64,000 nt of DNA from Alkaliphilus sp. B6464 (lineage in GTDB: Bacteria > Bacillota > Clostridia > Peptostreptococcales > Natronincolaceae), in contig NZ_CP058557.1 of the NCBI RefSeq assembly GCF_018141165.1, positions 124,001 to 188,000 on the forward strand, written 5' to 3'. The stretch's first letter is position 1. Every line of letters begins with the position of its first letter. The notes below the pieces were generated by a model. The model was not told the origin of the DNA. It ran no database searches and worked only from the letters and a program-made list of their open reading frames with translations. Both the position numbers and the translations under genes were made by a program. Of the stretch, positions 56,925-64,000 are shown piece by piece.

Positions 56925-57581
56925 TTGAATACTAAAAAAATAGTTCTTTTAGGTGGGGGCTCTCAAGCGAAAGTGGTTTCAGATATTATAACCAAAAGAA
57001 ACGAATTAAAAAATGAACAACTTGAGGTTATAGGAATTTTAGATGATGATAGTTCTAATCTAGGTTTTTCAAATATGCCTGTACTAGGAAAAATAAATTT
57101 TATAGAAGAATTAGTTGGTCAATATGATGATATCTACTTCATAATTGCCATTGCTAATAATAAAACAAGACAAGAAATAGTAGAAGAATATAAAAAATTT
57201 AATCTTAAGTACTATACTGCAATTCATCCAAGTGCCACTATAGCAAGTAATGTTAATATAGGCGAAGGAACCGTTATAATGGCAGGTGCAGTAGTTGGTC
57301 CATTTACTGAAATAGGTAATCATGTAATTCTTAACACCTTATCCTCAGTTGATCATGATAATATTATTGAAGACTTTGTTCATATTTGTCCTGGAGCTAA
57401 GTGTGCTGGCTGTGTAACCGTAAAAAAATATAGCTTTATCTGCACAGGTTCATCTATTATTCCTGGAGTAATTATAGGTGAATCTACAATTGTTGGCGCT
57501 GGTTCAGTAGTAATTAAAGATACTAAAGGGTATTGTACTGTAGTTGGAGTTCCAGCAAAAGTTATAAAATTTCATGATTAA
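56925..57581 (+). CDS. Sugar O/N-acyltransferase, NeuD/PglD family
   Basis: The 218-residue protein has a Rossmann-like N-terminus (KKIVLLGGGSQAKVVSDIIT) for substrate binding and a left-handed beta-helix of hexapeptide repeats (ATIASNVNIGEGTVIMAGAV onward) for acetyl-CoA. NeuD/PglD enzymes acetylate amino or hydroxyl groups of sugars. The start is TTG at 56925 behind AGGAGGGAG. It is a single plus-strand gene, divergent from the aminotransferase and convergent with the dehydratase. Confidence 0.92.
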   Translation: MNTKKIVLLGGGSQAKVVSDIITKRNELKNEQLEVIGILDDDSSNLGFSNMPVLGKINFIEELVGQYDDIYFIIAIANNKTRQEIVEEYKKFNLKYYTAIHPSATIASNVNIGEGTVIMAGAVVGPFTEIGNHVILNTLSSVDHDNIIEDFVHICPGAKCAGCVTVKKYSFICTGSSIIPGVIIGESTIVGAGSVVIKDTKGYCTVVGVPAKVIKFHD

Positions 57582-57623
57582 ATACTAAGAAACAAGTAGG
57601 CTTCTACTTGTTTCTTAGTATTT
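57580..57623. terminator. Bidirectional terminator between convergent glycan genes
   Basis: Perfect 20-bp stem (AAATACTAAGAAACAAGTAG and its complement), four-base loop GCTT, A/T-rich on both sides. Confidence 0.9.
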
Positions 57624-57625
57624 AT

Positions 57626-58636
57626 CTATTTCTCTATTATATCTCTAATAACATCCAGCTTTAATAATAGTTCTTTTATTTCATCTATATTTAACCGTCT
57701 TGTATTATAAGAATTATAATCTGTATAGTCAGATAATAGCATTTTCTCATTTTTTAATGAGACTTTGTAATTTAGATCCCTATTATCAGGTCTAATTACA
57801 AAGTTTTTTTCCATCTCCTTAGATCTTATTCGTTCCTCCTTAGTAACGAGTGTTTCATGAAGCTTTTCACCATGGCGAACTCCTATAACCTTAATATCCA
57901 AGTTAGAATTGAATATTTCTTTTATTGCTATAGCAAGATCTTTCACAGTAGATGCTGGAGATTTCTGTACAAAAATCTCTCCCTGGCTACCATCTTTAAA
58001 AGCAAGCATTACCAAATTTACTGCATCATCTAAGGTCATTAGAAATCTTGTCATATTAGGATCTGTTATTGTTAATGCGTTCCCTGTATTAATCTGCTCT
58101 ATAAATAAGGGAATAACTGAACCCCTTGAAGCCATTACATTTCCATATCTTACGCAACATAGCACAGTCTTATCGTTCTCTATTGTTCTAGATTTAGCTA
58201 TTACAAGTTTTTCCATCATAGCCTTGGAAATTCCCATTGCATTAATAGGATAAACTGCTTTATCGGTACTAAGTACTATTACTTTTTTTACCTTATTTTC
58301 CACCGCTGCATTTAGTACATTATCAGCTCCTAAAATATTGGTTTTAACCGCTTCTATTGGATAAAACTCACATGAAGGTACTTGTTTTAATGCAGCTGCA
58401 TGGAATATATAGTCTACCCCCTTAGTAGCATAGTAGATACTTTTGTAACTTTTGACATCTCCTATAATAAACTTAATTTTTTCATTATTATAATGGAGAC
58501 GCATATCTGTTTGCTTCTTTTCATCTCTACTAAAAATTCTGATTTCCTTAACATCTGACTTCAGAAATCTATTTAAAACAGCATTTCCAAAGGAACCGGT
58601 GCCTCCTGTAATTAATAAGGTCTTATTTGTAAACAT
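57626..58636 (-). CDS. CapE/WbjB-like UDP-GlcNAc 4,6-dehydratase/5-epimerase
   Basis: The 336-residue extended-SDR protein has GGTGSFGNAVLNRFL for NAD(P) and FSRDEKKQTDMRLHY, which is the CapE/WbjB pattern. The catalytic YxxxK Tyr is replaced by Met in INAMGISKAMMEK, another mark of CapE/WbjB as opposed to PseB (which has LYGATK). CapE enzymes convert UDP-GlcNAc to a 4-keto-6-deoxy sugar on the way to UDP-L-FucNAc. The CapF reductase and CapG 2-epimerase that complete that pathway are not seen in the window. The DegT aminotransferase nearby offers an alternative use. The ATG follows GGGGGTAC. Confidence 0.9.
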   Translation of the reverse strand: MFTNKTLLITGGTGSFGNAVLNRFLKSDVKEIRIFSRDEKKQTDMRLHYNNEKIKFIIGDVKSYKSIYYATKGVDYIFHAAALKQVPSCEFYPIEAVKTNILGADNVLNAAVENKVKKVIVLSTDKAVYPINAMGISKAMMEKLVIAKSRTIENDKTVLCCVRYGNVMASRGSVIPLFIEQINTGNALTITDPNMTRFLMTLDDAVNLVMLAFKDGSQGEIFVQKSPASTVKDLAIAIKEIFNSNLDIKVIGVRHGEKLHETLVTKEERIRSKEMEKNFVIRPDNRDLNYKVSLKNEKMLLSDYTDYNSYNTRRLNIDEIKELLLKLDVIRDIIEK

Positions 58637-58764
58637 TCGTTGTACCCCCTAAAGTTATATATTCAATTGGATATACTAATTATCTAAAATATCTGTTTTC
58701 CTTTATTTATGATATGTTTAGTATAATATCATTGCTACTAAGTTCTTGGACAAAAACAAATAGA

Positions 58765-58803
58765 GGTCGAAATTATATCACTATCAATGATATAATTTCG
58801 ACC
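58765..58803. terminator. Terminator after pepF
   Basis: Perfect 16-bp stem GGTCGAAATTATATCA and its complement with a seven-base loop, T-rich on the minus-strand side. It ends pepF and separates it from the dehydratase gene. Confidence 0.85.
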
Positions 58804-58839
58804 CTTAGTTAAACCCCACTAAACTAATATTATTTATAT

Positions 58840-60669
58840 CTAATAATTAATTTCAAAATCAACTTCTCCTAATTCTTCCGTAATCTCTATTATTTCATTA
58901 ATTGTATTTCCTATATGGTCTATAGTATCTAGTAATGGTTTTTCTGTAGTTATATCTACCCCTGCCATTTTAGCAAGCTCTACTGGTGTTTTAGTTCCTC
59001 CTGCCTTTAGGACAGCTCTCCAATCATCTATAGCAGGCTGGCCTTCTTTTAGTATTCTCTTGCTTACTTCTGTGGCTATAGTAAGCCCTGCACTATATGT
59101 ATAAGGGTATAGTCCCATATAATAATGGGGCTGCCTCATCCAAGTGAGCTCTGCTCCCTCATTTATTTTAACTGTGTCTCCCCAAAATTTTTCAAGCACA
59201 TCTTTTTTAATAGCGCTTAACTTTGAGGCCTGAACACTTCCACCTTCATCTATTATTTTATATACTTCTCTTTGATAAGCAGCTTCTAGTAGATGGGTTA
59301 CAAAGTTATGATAATATGTACGGCTTATCATTGAGGATAAAACCCATCTTTTAAATCTAGGGTCATCATTAGTTTTAATAAGATAATTTGCCATTAGCAT
59401 TTCATTCATAGTAGATGGAGCTTCTATAAAATATGTAGATGGTCTTGTATCGAATATATTTTGATTTTGCTGTGCTAAATAAAAATGTCCAGCATGCCCT
59501 AGTTCATGAGCTAATACAAATACCTCTCTCATCTTATCGGTCCAAGATATTAATATAAATGGATGACTTGCATAGGGACTAGAACAAAATGCTCCCGTTG
59601 ATTTTCCTTTGTTCTGAACAAAATCGACCCATCTCTCATCGTAGCTTCTTTCAATCATTTGTAAATAATCTTCTCCTAGGACAGATAAGGCCCCTTTAAT
59701 ATATTTTTTTGATTCTTCTACAGATATATTCGGCTCATAATCCGGGTCCACAACTAGCTTTAGATCTGCAAAGGTCATTTCATCTAATTTATGGACTTTT
59801 TGAAGAAGTCTTGCGTATTTTCTCATATGTGGTGCTAGTTTTTCCATGATTATATCTATTTGTCTATTGTATAACTCCCTCTCTACCTTTTGAGGAAATA
59901 ACAAGCTATCTATAATAGAGTCAAACCCTCTAAGACTTGATAAGGTTTTTTCTTTCTGAATCTGTGTTTGATAAGCTGCTGCTATGGTATGCTGATATTC
60001 CTTTAATTTTGAGGAGAAGGCTTCAAAAGCAGCTCTTCTAATTTCAGTATCATTTTCAAATTCCCATTCATTTTCAAAGAGTACAAAGCTAAGAGGGTAC
60101 TCTTTATCTTCTACATTGAAATTTCCAAAATCCATATCAGCTAATTTTGCTCTATTATAAATAGCATAAGGAGAATTTAATGTTCCCGATAAAGCAGATA
60201 GTACCCTCTCCACCTCTGGATGGAGTGCATATTTTTTAAATTCTTTTATTTCTTTTAAGTAATTGGCATTTTCATTAGATCCTTTTATAGCCTCTTCTAT
60301 AACTTCTTTATCAGCTTCTATAATTTCACTTCTTATGAAGCTTAACCTACTTTGAAGATTTGATAATATATTTGTAAGTTTAGCATTTCGTGCTTGGTTT
60401 TCAATATTTGTCTGATCAACAGCAACTGCAAGATAAGCGTATGTATTAGTTAGGTGCATTACTTCAGTTGCTTTTCTTAATTTATATAAACACTCATTAA
60501 TAACATCTGCTGAATTTAGCCTACCTTTATACTTGCTCTCTATTTCCTCAGTATATCTCTCAGCTTCTTTTATAGCCAAATTATAATCCTCTTCTGTCTT
60601 GTATATTGCAGATAAGTCCCATGTTAGAGACTGATCTACATCCTTTCTTTCTCTTAATATTTTTCCCAT
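58840..60669 (-). CDS. pepF: Oligoendopeptidase F
   Basis: The 609-residue M3 zinc metallopeptidase has the active site HELGHAGHF (HExxH) with a Glu ligand downstream (EAPSTMNE), and the typical N-terminal DVDQSLTWDLSAIYKTEEDY. It cuts short peptides in the cytoplasm. It interrupts the glycan genes and has no obvious link to them. The ATG follows AAAGGGGAC. It is monocistronic, with terminator 58765-58803. Confidence 0.96.
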   Translation of the reverse strand: MGKILRERKDVDQSLTWDLSAIYKTEEDYNLAIKEAERYTEEIESKYKGRLNSADVINECLYKLRKATEVMHLTNTYAYLAVAVDQTNIENQARNAKLTNILSNLQSRLSFIRSEIIEADKEVIEEAIKGSNENANYLKEIKEFKKYALHPEVERVLSALSGTLNSPYAIYNRAKLADMDFGNFNVEDKEYPLSFVLFENEWEFENDTEIRRAAFEAFSSKLKEYQHTIAAAYQTQIQKEKTLSSLRGFDSIIDSLLFPQKVERELYNRQIDIIMEKLAPHMRKYARLLQKVHKLDEMTFADLKLVVDPDYEPNISVEESKKYIKGALSVLGEDYLQMIERSYDERWVDFVQNKGKSTGAFCSSPYASHPFILISWTDKMREVFVLAHELGHAGHFYLAQQNQNIFDTRPSTYFIEAPSTMNEMLMANYLIKTNDDPRFKRWVLSSMISRTYYHNFVTHLLEAAYQREVYKIIDEGGSVQASKLSAIKKDVLEKFWGDTVKINEGAELTWMRQPHYYMGLYPYTYSAGLTIATEVSKRILKEGQPAIDDWRAVLKAGGTKTPVELAKMAGVDITTEKPLLDTIDHIGNTINEIIEITEELGEVDFEINY

Positions 60670-60877
60670 ATTAAGTCCCCTTTCTTATTTATTATATTTT
60701 AGACATAACCGAATATTAAAAATATTTATATTGTATATTTTCTATATTATATATCTGGATTCCTTTAATATATTAAATATATTTTGCATGTATTTTATTA
60801 CCTCTATAAGTATAGCTGTAGCATTCTATTGATCTTTAGAATATATATGATTAATAGAGATAATTAGGAGGATAATT

Positions 60878-62224
60878 ATGGAGTCAATGTTAAAAAACTC
60901 AATATTAAATAAACGTGCAAATATTGCTGTAATTGGTTTAGGGTATGTTGGTTTGCCTATAGCTATTAGATTAGCAAATGTAGACTTTAAAGTATTTGGT
61001 ATAGATATTTCAGAAGAAAAAGTACACAGCTTAAATTCTGGAAAATCCTATATAGTAGATATCCATGATGAAGATATAGATGCTGTCATAAATAAAAATT
61101 TATATGTAGGAAGTGACTATTCAATTTTATCAGATATAGATGTAATTATCATTTGTGTTCCTACACCTTTAACAGAAGCAAAACAGCCAGACATTTCTTA
61201 TATTAATAATGTTGTAGAAAATATAATAAAGTATTTAAACAGGGAGGTGTTAATTGTTTTAGAAAGCACTACCTATCCCGGTTCAACTGAAGAATTAATT
61301 ACCGCTGCTATTGAAAAAAGAAAGGGATTGACAGTGGGAAAAGATTTCTTCGTATGTTATTCACCAGAACGAGTTGATCCAAGTAATAAAAAATATGAAG
61401 TAAAAAATACTCCAAAGGTAATTGGTGGGGCTACTGACAGGTGCTTAGAGATAGGAATTACCCTTTATAAATCTTTTGTTAACACAATAGTACCTGTTAG
61501 TTCTACTCAAGTTGCAGAACTAGCCAAACTATTTGAAAACACTTTTAGAAGTGTAAACATTGCCTTAGTTAATGAGCTGACCCAAATGGCAGATAGGATG
61601 GGTCTTAACATCTGGGAAGTAATAGATGCTGCTTCTACAAAACCCTTTGGTTTTATGCCCTTCTATCCAAGTGCTGGTGTTGGAGGACATTGTATTCCCA
61701 TAGATCCAATTTATTTGTCATGGAAAGCAAAAGTATTTAACCATTACAACAGATTTATTGAATTAGCAACGGATATCAATATGAATATGCCACGATATGT
61801 TGTAAATCAAATTGCAGAAATCCTAAGCTCTGAAAATAAGTGCTTAAATCAGTCAAATATTTTAATTATTGGAATTGCATATAAAAAAGATATTGATGAT
61901 TTAAGAGAATCTGCTGCACTGGAAATATTTCACTTATTGCAAGAAAAGGGTGCAGAGGTTACATACCATGATCCATATGTTTCTAATTTCAAATCTGGTG
62001 ATAAAACTATTTTTTCTAAGAAACTCACTAAAACAAATTTAGTCCAAGTTGATCTTGTAGTAATTATAACAGATCACGGTAATATAGATTACCAACTTAT
62101 CATAGACAATAGCAGTTTAATTTACGATACTAGAAATGTTACTAAAAATTACACCGGAAATAATATTGTGCTGTTGGGAGGATATAGAAAAGACAATAAT
62201 AAAAAAGCATTTTATAAGGAGTAG
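60878..62224 (+). CDS. Nucleotide-sugar 6-dehydrogenase (WbpA/UDP-GlcNAc or UDP-ManNAc type)
   Basis: The 448-residue protein has the NAD site IAVIGLGYVGLPIAI, ESTTYPGSTEE, and the catalytic Cys in GVGGHCIPIDPIYLSWK. It oxidises the C6 alcohol of a UDP-N-acetylhexosamine to a uronic acid. Sequence does not separate UDP-GlcNAc from UDP-ManNAc. The ATG follows TTAGGAGGAT. The MurG-like glycosyltransferase follows eight bases later, so the two are an operon. Confidence 0.92.
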   Translation: MESMLKNSILNKRANIAVIGLGYVGLPIAIRLANVDFKVFGIDISEEKVHSLNSGKSYIVDIHDEDIDAVINKNLYVGSDYSILSDIDVIIICVPTPLTEAKQPDISYINNVVENIIKYLNREVLIVLESTTYPGSTEELITAAIEKRKGLTVGKDFFVCYSPERVDPSNKKYEVKNTPKVIGGATDRCLEIGITLYKSFVNTIVPVSSTQVAELAKLFENTFRSVNIALVNELTQMADRMGLNIWEVIDAASTKPFGFMPFYPSAGVGGHCIPIDPIYLSWKAKVFNHYNRFIELATDINMNMPRYVVNQIAEILSSENKCLNQSNILIIGIAYKKDIDDLRESAALEIFHLLQEKGAEVTYHDPYVSNFKSGDKTIFSKKLTKTNLVQVDLVVIITDHGNIDYQLIIDNSSLIYDTRNVTKNYTGNNIVLLGGYRKDNNKKAFYKE

Positions 62225-62231
62225 TTACTTT

Positions 62232-63341
62232 ATGAGCAAAAAATCAAAAAAAACGAGGGTGGATACAATTGTATTTGCTCCAACCAATGGCGTTGGATTA
62301 GGTCATTTAACTAGAACACTGGCAATTGCTAGAAGGGTAAAGAAGCTTGATCCAAGTAAAAAAATTGTTTTTTTTACTACTTGTCCTGCAATTCATCTTA
62401 TAGAACGTGAAGGTTTTACTGCACATTATTTCCCTTCATTAGAGATATGTGACAAAAGTAAAAGAAGACAATGGGACTATACACTTAATCAAAAACTTAG
62501 CAGAGTCCTGCATATTTATAAACCTAGCATGTTTATTTTTGACGGTGCTCATCCTTATAATGGAATACTTATTTCAATTAGCCCATTTAAGAAAATAATG
62601 AAGTGTGTATGGATAAAAAAGAATCAATATACTAATATCTCACAGTTAAGAAAAACATTTATTAAAGAAAAGGAAAAGCACTTTCATTATATTATTACTC
62701 CTAATGAAGTGGGTCATTGTAATGAAATACATGAAAACAGTTACATGACTAACTTCCCCATTATTTATTTAGAACAATCAGAGGCACTAAGTAAAGATGC
62801 GGTGAGAAAACTATGGCAAGTTCCTGATAATTATAAAGTAGTTTATATTCAATTAGGTGCTGGTAAAATTAACGATATCCAGGCCATATTAAATAATATA
62901 TTGTATGCCTTAAAAAAATTTGAAAATATTTTTATAGTACTTGGCGAATCAATCATTGGACAGAAATTAAATATTATAGATGAAAATATACTTATTTTAC
63001 GAGATTATCCTAATTCAAGATTTTTTAATGCATTTGATCTGGCAATTTCAGCAGTCGGATATAACACCTATCATGAGTTACTCTATTTTGGAGTACCAAC
63101 AATATTTATTCCCAATGAAAATACTAGCTTAGATAACCAAGTAGCAAGAGCTATGAATGCTAAAAAAGCAGGAGCTGCATTAGTTTTAAGAGATTCTAAA
63201 GAAGATGATATTATGGAATCTATTAAAATTGCTCTTGATAATGAGATAAATACACAAATGAGAAAGAGTGCTAAAAAACTTATTGAAAAAAATGGTGCTG
63301 ATGAACTTGCACAATTAATATTTTATCTGCGTAATAAATAG
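62232..63341 (+). CDS. MurG-like (GT28-type) glycosyltransferase
   Basis: The 369-residue protein from the ATG at 62232 (behind AAGGAG; the longer open frame upstream lies inside the dehydrogenase gene) has APTNGVGLGHLTRTLAIARR near its start and C-terminal DLAISAVGYNTYHELLYFGV and IPNENTSLDNQVARAMNAKK, the donor-binding pattern of MurG-like GT-B proteins. It probably transfers the uronic or amino sugar made by the preceding dehydrogenase. Peptidoglycan MurG itself is unlikely because of length and divergence. It is the last gene of a two-gene unit. Confidence 0.88.
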   Translation: MSKKSKKTRVDTIVFAPTNGVGLGHLTRTLAIARRVKKLDPSKKIVFFTTCPAIHLIEREGFTAHYFPSLEICDKSKRRQWDYTLNQKLSRVLHIYKPSMFIFDGAHPYNGILISISPFKKIMKCVWIKKNQYTNISQLRKTFIKEKEKHFHYIITPNEVGHCNEIHENSYMTNFPIIYLEQSEALSKDAVRKLWQVPDNYKVVYIQLGAGKINDIQAILNNILYALKKFENIFIVLGESIIGQKLNIIDENILILRDYPNSRFFNAFDLAISAVGYNTYHELLYFGVPTIFIPNENTSLDNQVARAMNAKKAGAALVLRDSKEDDIMESIKIALDNEINTQMRKSAKKLIEKNGADELAQLIFYLRNK

Positions 63342-63473
63342 CACTTCTTAATTTTTTTGATAGTAGCAATTATTAGCATATAAAAAAATAAAATATTAAC
63401 CCCTAGCTACAGTGTTGAATATATTAATATATACGTTTTTAAAGCTATTCTATATAGAATTGGGGGTTAAAAC

Positions 63474-64000
63474 ATGATAAAAACTAAATGGATTATGATT
63501 ATACTCTGCATTATGATACTTGGATTATTTTTTGTAGCGCCTAATAATACAATGAAGCAAGAAGGACATTTTGGGTGGGTATCGATAATACCTCCATTAC
63601 TTGCAATCCTTCTTGCTTTCATGACAAAGCAAGTACTTCTATCCTTATTTTTTGGAGTATTTATTGGTGCCACAATCCTTAATGGTTGGAATCCTCTGAT
63701 AGGTTTTTTTAGAACCATGGATCAATTTATAGTGGGTGCACTATCAGATAAATGGAACGCTGGCACTTTGATATTCACTTTCTGTATTGGAGGTATGATT
63801 GGCGTAGTTAATAAAATAGGTGGGACTAGAGCAATAGCAGAAAGCTTGGCTAAAAGAGCCACTACTGCAAGAAGTGCTCAAATTATTACATGGCTAATGG
63901 GTATGCTTATCTTCTTTGATGATTATTCAAATACATTGATAGTTGGCTCTACAATGCAGCCATTAACCGATCGTGTAAAGGTTTCTAGAGAAAAGCTTTC
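63474..64000 (+). CDS. NhaC-like Na+/H+ antiporter family protein (partial, C-terminus off window)
   Basis: Only the first 175 residues are visible. There are several membrane segments (WIMIILCIMILGLFFVAP, IIPPLLAILLAFMTKQVLLS), then the family landmarks FGVFIGATILNGWNP, GGMIGVVNKIGGTRAIAESL and IFFDDYSNTLIVGSTMQPL. The pattern is that of the NhaC/YuiF-type ion antiporter superfamily; the substrate could be Na+ or an amino acid/carboxylate exchanger. The ATG at 63474 follows TGGGGGTT. It runs off the right edge. Confidence 0.88.
   Translation, partial: MIKTKWIMIILCIMILGLFFVAPNNTMKQEGHFGWVSIIPPLLAILLAFMTKQVLLSLFFGVFIGATILNGWNPLIGFFRTMDQFIVGALSDKWNAGTLIFTFCIGGMIGVVNKIGGTRAIAESLAKRATTARSAQIITWLMGMLIFFDDYSNTLIVGSTMQPLTDRVKVSREKL

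Overview
The window is AT-rich DNA (about 30% G+C by eye) from an anaerobic, endospore-forming Firmicute of the Clostridia/Tissierellia type. Evidence for this: an NADH-linked [FeFe]-hydrogenase (HydABC), a butyryl-CoA dehydrogenase/ETF set behind a Rex-like site, a class III (oxygen-sensitive) ribonucleotide reductase, a rubredoxin, a Spo0E-like sporulation phosphatase, strong GGAGG ribosome binding sites and frequent TTG/GTG starts. No rRNA, tRNA, CRISPR array, transposase or integrase was seen.

Layout. (1) 1-4.4 kb: an iron-regulated block with the end of an ABC exporter (cut by the left edge), a MATE transporter and an AraC regulator. All three promoters carry Fur-box-like sequences, and the two transporter promoters share a 48-bp element that also holds an inverted repeat just upstream of -35. 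(2) 4.5-6.7 kb: VanY-type carboxypeptidase, rubredoxin, YczE-like membrane protein. (3) 6.9-11.0 kb: hydC-hydB-hydA. (4) 11.2-14.8 kb: TAXI-type TRAP transporter (binding protein, DUF1850 protein, fused permease). (5) 15-21.8 kb: Spo0E-like peptide, K+/H+ antiporter, MarR regulator with a cyclase-family enzyme, thiol peroxidase, then ung next to a radical-SAM/DUF4130 pair. (6) 22.2-25.1 kb: nrdD-nrdG. (7) 25.3-27.0 kb: TetR plus alpha/beta hydrolase, richer in G+C than its surroundings. (8) 27-33.3 kb: bcd-etfB-etfA and trkA-trkH. (9) 33.5-40.6 kb: ABC-F protein, RtcB, CNNM/CBS protein, a TPP riboswitch with thiD, a DUF188 protein and a TipA-like MerR regulator. (10) 40.7-48.5 kb: D-serine dehydratase, an HTH/TPR regulator, two ABC exporter halves and an M29 aminopeptidase. 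(11) 48.6-63.3 kb: a surface-glycan region (fused glycosyltransferases, an ATP-grasp/PLP/GNAT gene triad, HAD phosphatase, DegT aminotransferase, NeuD-like acyltransferase, CapE/WbjB-like dehydratase, nucleotide-sugar dehydrogenase, MurG-like glycosyltransferase) interrupted by pepF. (12) 63.5 kb to the right edge: start of an NhaC-like antiporter.

How it fits together. Energy genes (HydABC, Bcd/Etf, Rex-like site) point to fermentative redox balancing with NADH. Transport genes deal with iron/siderophore-like compounds, K+/Na+ and carboxylates. The glycan region makes and transfers an amino- or deoxy-sugar-containing polymer, probably with an unusual amino-acid-like decoration. The best candidates for undescribed biology are the ATP-grasp/PLP/GNAT triad, the radical-SAM/DUF4130/ung repair cluster, and the compound Fur + AraC promoter element. 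Two small genes that are easy to miss (rubredoxin and Spo0E-like) were read directly from the sequence.
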